DNA from: Gammaproteobacteria bacterium | Lineage (GTDB): Bacteria > Pseudomonadota > Gammaproteobacteria > Ga0077536 | NCBI GenBank assembly: GCA_030639105.1 | Contig: DAOWDI010000259.1 | Span: 1 to 8,381 of the forward strand | Direction: 5' to 3' | Length of the DNA stretch: 8,381 bases | Shown: in pieces, positions 6,408 to 8,381 of the stretch | How positions within the stretch are numbered: position 1 is the stretch's first letter | Layout: each line of letters begins with the position of its first letter | Notes under the pieces: generated by a model | What the model was told of the DNA's origin: nothing | What the model saw: only the letters and a program-made list of their open reading frames with translations | The model's database searches: none | Position numbers and translations under genes: made by a program

Positions 6408-6521
6408 ATGTATTATTCTGATAGGTATCTTAGTACTCATTTCTGTCGTTTTGCTGTACAAACACAACCAACGCATGTCGAGAGAGCCACAGATTACATC
6501 ACTCTAAGAATGAAGTTATAG

Positions 6522-6569
6522 GCAGGTCATCGATGCAACACATTGCGGATAATTGCCGCAAAGACCTGC
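6522..6569 (+). other. Nested stem-loop in the leader of the phosphatase gene
   Basis: GCAGGTC (6522-6528) pairs with GACCTGC (6563-6569), and inside it TTGCGG (6543-6548) pairs with CCGCAA (6556-6561) around a 7-base loop. All 13 pairs are perfect Watson-Crick. The two stems share a side, with one base (6562) between them on the 3' arm and 14 unpaired bases on the 5' arm. There is no T run after it, so it is not a standard terminator. It lies 125 bases before the start codon, in the probable 5' leader or promoter region. It could be a leader RNA fold or a protein-binding dyad; I do not recognise a known riboswitch. Confidence 0.4.
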
Positions 6570-6693
6570 TGGGTTCTGAATATGGCCACCGGTCGGCGTG
6601 TGCCGAATAATGCAACCGATAGACACATCGATTTTGGAATGCATTGTAAAACGCGACCAATACGGTGTTCGAGTACCAAAATAGAGAGAAATA

Positions 6694-7815
6694 ATGAGCA
6701 AGGTACAGTATGTAAGCGCGAGCTTTGCGATATTCATCGTAAGCATGCTGCCGCTACCGGTGCTGAGTGGATCAATCAATTACGTGATCCACATCAGCAT
6801 CGACGGTCTCCGTTCCGACGGGGTCACTGCGCTCGACTCAGCCACGGCGCCAAATTTCTATCGTTTGCGCACCGAGGGCGCGTTCACCGACAACGCGCGT
6901 ACCGACGTCGAGCACACTGACACCCTGCCGAACCATACGAGCCAACTCACCGGCCGCGGCGTCGATGGGCCAAGTGGCCACAACTACACGGAGAACAGTA
7001 TACCGGCGACGGGAACAACGCTCAAAACTAACAAGGGTTCCTATATCAGCAGTGTGTTCGATGTCGTACACGACAACGGATCCTCCACCGGTCTGTATGC
7101 GAGCAAGGAAAAGTTCATACTCTTCGATCAAAGTTACGACGCAACGGCAGGCGAACCCGATGGCATCGGACCGGACAACGGCACGGATAAGATTGACCGC
7201 TATGACTACAACGACAATGTCGACCCCACCACATCCAACACGCTGGTCGACAGCTACCTGATGGCGATGTCGAGCGCGCCGTTCAACTACACTCTGCTGC
7301 ATCTGCGTAACCCGGATTCGGCCGGGCATGACTCAACCTGGGATCTCACAGCAGACAGCGATTATCTCGGCTCGATCGTCGACGTCGATTCGTTCCTCGG
7401 TGATATCTTCATGGAAATCGACGATGCTTCATCGCCGCTCAACGGCCACACCGCAATCATACTCACCGCCGATCATGGCGGCCGGCTCAGCACGAAAACG
7501 CACGGCCCCGAAGACGACGCCGAGAACTACACCATACCTTTCTATGTCTGGGGTCCGGGGGTCGCCGCCGGCGCCGATCTGTATACACTGAATCCGTCCA
7601 GCCGCGCCGATCCCGGCACTGCCCAACCGGCCTATGGCGATCCAAATCAGCCGATTAGAAACGGCGATGGCGCCAATCTGGCGCTCGGCCTGCTCGGGCT
7701 CGGACCGGTCCCGGGATCGACTATCAACGCAGCGCAAGATCTGAACGTCACGCCGATCCCGCTGCCGACTGCATTGCCGATGGTGCCTGGTGTGTTGTTG
7801 GGAATGGGGTTTTAG
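6694..7815 (+). CDS. Secreted alkaline phosphatase superfamily protein (NPP-like) with a VPLPA/PEP-CTERM-like end
   Basis: A predicted exported phosphodiesterase or phosphatase with two metal ions, similar to nucleotide pyrophosphatase/phosphodiesterases. Residues 1-25 form a signal peptide, with a hydrophobic stretch to VLSG. The NPP-type active site is complete in order: D37 in SIDGLRSD, the nucleophile T77 in TDTLPNHTS (N80, H81), D208 and H212 in NPDSAGHD, D260 and H261 in LTADHGG, and H270 in KTHGPED. It has 373 residues. The last 21 residues, TPIPLPTALPMVPGVLLGMGF, resemble a VPLPA-type PEP-CTERM sorting signal (PxPLPxA plus a hydrophobic helix) but lack the usual terminal arginine cluster because of the TAG at 7813-7815. 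An AGAGAG at 6683-6688, 5 bases before the ATG, supports the start. The substrate may be a phosphodiester or a phosphorylated polymer. Confidence 0.88.
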   Translation: MSKVQYVSASFAIFIVSMLPLPVLSGSINYVIHISIDGLRSDGVTALDSATAPNFYRLRTEGAFTDNARTDVEHTDTLPNHTSQLTGRGVDGPSGHNYTENSIPATGTTLKTNKGSYISSVFDVVHDNGSSTGLYASKEKFILFDQSYDATAGEPDGIGPDNGTDKIDRYDYNDNVDPTTSNTLVDSYLMAMSSAPFNYTLLHLRNPDSAGHDSTWDLTADSDYLGSIVDVDSFLGDIFMEIDDASSPLNGHTAIILTADHGGRLSTKTHGPEDDAENYTIPFYVWGPGVAAGADLYTLNPSSRADPGTAQPAYGDPNQPIRNGDGANLALGLLGLGPVPGSTINAAQDLNVTPIPLPTALPMVPGVLLGMGF

Positions 7816-7911
7816 TCGAATAGGATCTGGAAATTTCGATAAGAAATCAAGACAGATGATACGCTGACATTTCTTGCCGCAACAATCAGGCAGCCATCGT
7901 ATTCTTCAACT

Positions 7912-8381
7912 CTATCTTACAGACTCGCAGATAAAATCAACCCGCGCGTTGAGGGCCGCCATTGCGAAAGGGATGGGGAGTAGATGATTTCCCGATACCC
8001 ACTGCTGTAATAGTCCGATCATCGTCGAATGATTGTACAGTTGAATCCAGGGATTCATCACTCGGCGCCGACCCACATGCGCATCCACCTGGACCAAGGG
8101 GAGCGCGCTCCACGGCAGAACAACAATACGATCATATTTCTTGATGTAGGTACGGCATCGATTGTATAGATCGGCTGTTTTTCTCTGGTTACTTCCGTAT
8201 CCTCGGCTCAACCACAGATTAAACAAATCGACGGGAGAACGATCGGCCACAAAGTCGCCGCATTCGTCTTCGAGCTTGTTCTTATGCTCTAGCGTCGTCA
8301 GGATCTGGCGCTGCAGCCGGCTCGCCGGTTTGCTGAAATCGTAGTTTTTATCGAAGAATTCATCATAGCATTCGGCGACTA
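7912..8381 (-). CDS. Probable AAA/P-loop NTPase, C-terminal part only
   Basis: The minus-strand frame is open from the right edge to the TAG at 7912-7914, so the gene starts outside the window; the GTG at 8248-8250 is internal. About 155 residues are visible. The first part reads FFDKNYDFSKPASRLQRQIL and is followed by a charged helix (LEHKNKLEDE). Next comes GDFVADRSPVDLFNLW, a DRSP-x-D motif like that of kinase-like AAA (NadR/AAA_28 type) and deoxynucleoside-kinase-type P-loop proteins. Then TYIKKYDRIVVLPW, a buried beta strand of the kind that follows in that fold, and a C-terminal helical region. The Walker A loop would be in the missing N-terminus, so NTP binding is inferred. It converges with the phosphatase, 96 bases apart. 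The partner substrate is unknown, and another P-loop kinase family is possible. Confidence 0.5.
   Translation of the reverse strand, partial: VAECYDEFFDKNYDFSKPASRLQRQILTTLEHKNKLEDECGDFVADRSPVDLFNLWLSRGYGSNQRKTADLYNRCRTYIKKYDRIVVLPWSALPLVQVDAHVGRRRVMNPWIQLYNHSTMIGLLQQWVSGNHLLPIPFAMAALNARVDFICESVR

Larger units (their letters stand above)
6334..6693. other. AT-rich divergent intergenic region between permease and phosphatase
   Basis: These 360 bases separate two divergent genes and should hold both promoters. The part from about 6360 to 6450 is much richer in A and T than the coding DNA around it. It contains inverted repeats at 6374-6393 and 6394-6407 and a nested stem-loop at 6522-6569 (listed separately). 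I cannot single out a -35/-10 pair on either strand with confidence. A plus-strand frame at 6543-6920 overlaps the phosphatase in another register and is a shadow. Confidence 0.6.

Noticed and set aside
7841..7875. AAGAAAT/ATTTCTT inverted repeat between the phosphatase and the AAA protein, as a bidirectional terminator
   Set aside because: The 7-base AT-rich arms are separated by 21 bases; the stem would be weak and there is no adjacent T run.
1..8381. A defence island, CRISPR array, mobile element or biosynthetic cluster
   Set aside because: I found no direct repeat array, transposase, integrase, toxin-antitoxin pair or clustered pathway genes; the recognisable genes are ordinary chromosomal ones.

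Overview
The window looks like chromosomal DNA of an environmental gammaproteobacterium. The support is a DjlA-type membrane co-chaperone (mainly a gammaproteobacterial family), a twin-arginine-exported aldo/keto reductase, a class II histidinol-phosphate aminotransferase, and an exported phosphatase whose C-terminus resembles a PEP-CTERM/VPLPA sorting signal. The coding regions look GC-balanced to GC-rich. I cannot place it at genus level. I see no rRNA, tRNA, CRISPR array, insertion sequence or phage gene.

Layout: positions 1-120 are a perfect, spacerless 60+60 base palindrome that cuts into the end of djlA (minus strand, to 650). This is most likely an assembly or library fold-back at a contig end, so the last 12 residues of the djlA reading frame are not real and the J domain is missing. 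A 173-base divergent spacer separates djlA from a Tat-exported aldo/keto reductase (824-1741, plus). Its end overlaps a small uncharacterised minus-strand gene (1726-1959). A region of about 340 bases with one possible 55-residue ORF (2056-2223) leads into a two-gene plus-strand unit: an endonuclease/exonuclease/phosphatase family protein (2301-3026) and, with no spacing, a PGPGW-type membrane protein (3027-3482).

Convergent to that unit is a minus-strand pair: a small coupled ORF with a strong ribosome binding site (4630-4830) followed by hisC (3579-4637, overlap 8 bases). Upstream of it on the same strand lies an APC-superfamily amino-acid permease (4999 to about 6333). An AT-rich divergent intergenic region (6334-6693) carries inverted repeats and a nested stem-loop ahead of a secreted nucleotide pyrophosphatase/phosphodiesterase-like protein (6694-7815). 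The right edge holds the C-terminal part of a probable AAA/P-loop NTPase (7912-8381, minus), cut by the window end.

The genes do not form one pathway. They are a mosaic of short housekeeping and accessory transcription units: protein folding, histidine or aromatic amino-acid biosynthesis, amino-acid uptake, and envelope-associated hydrolases. I found no convincing new multi-gene system. The points most worth a second look are the terminal palindrome, the phosphatase whose apparent C-terminal sorting signal is interrupted by a TAG followed by a basic tail, the small gene coupled to hisC, and the structured leader before the phosphatase.
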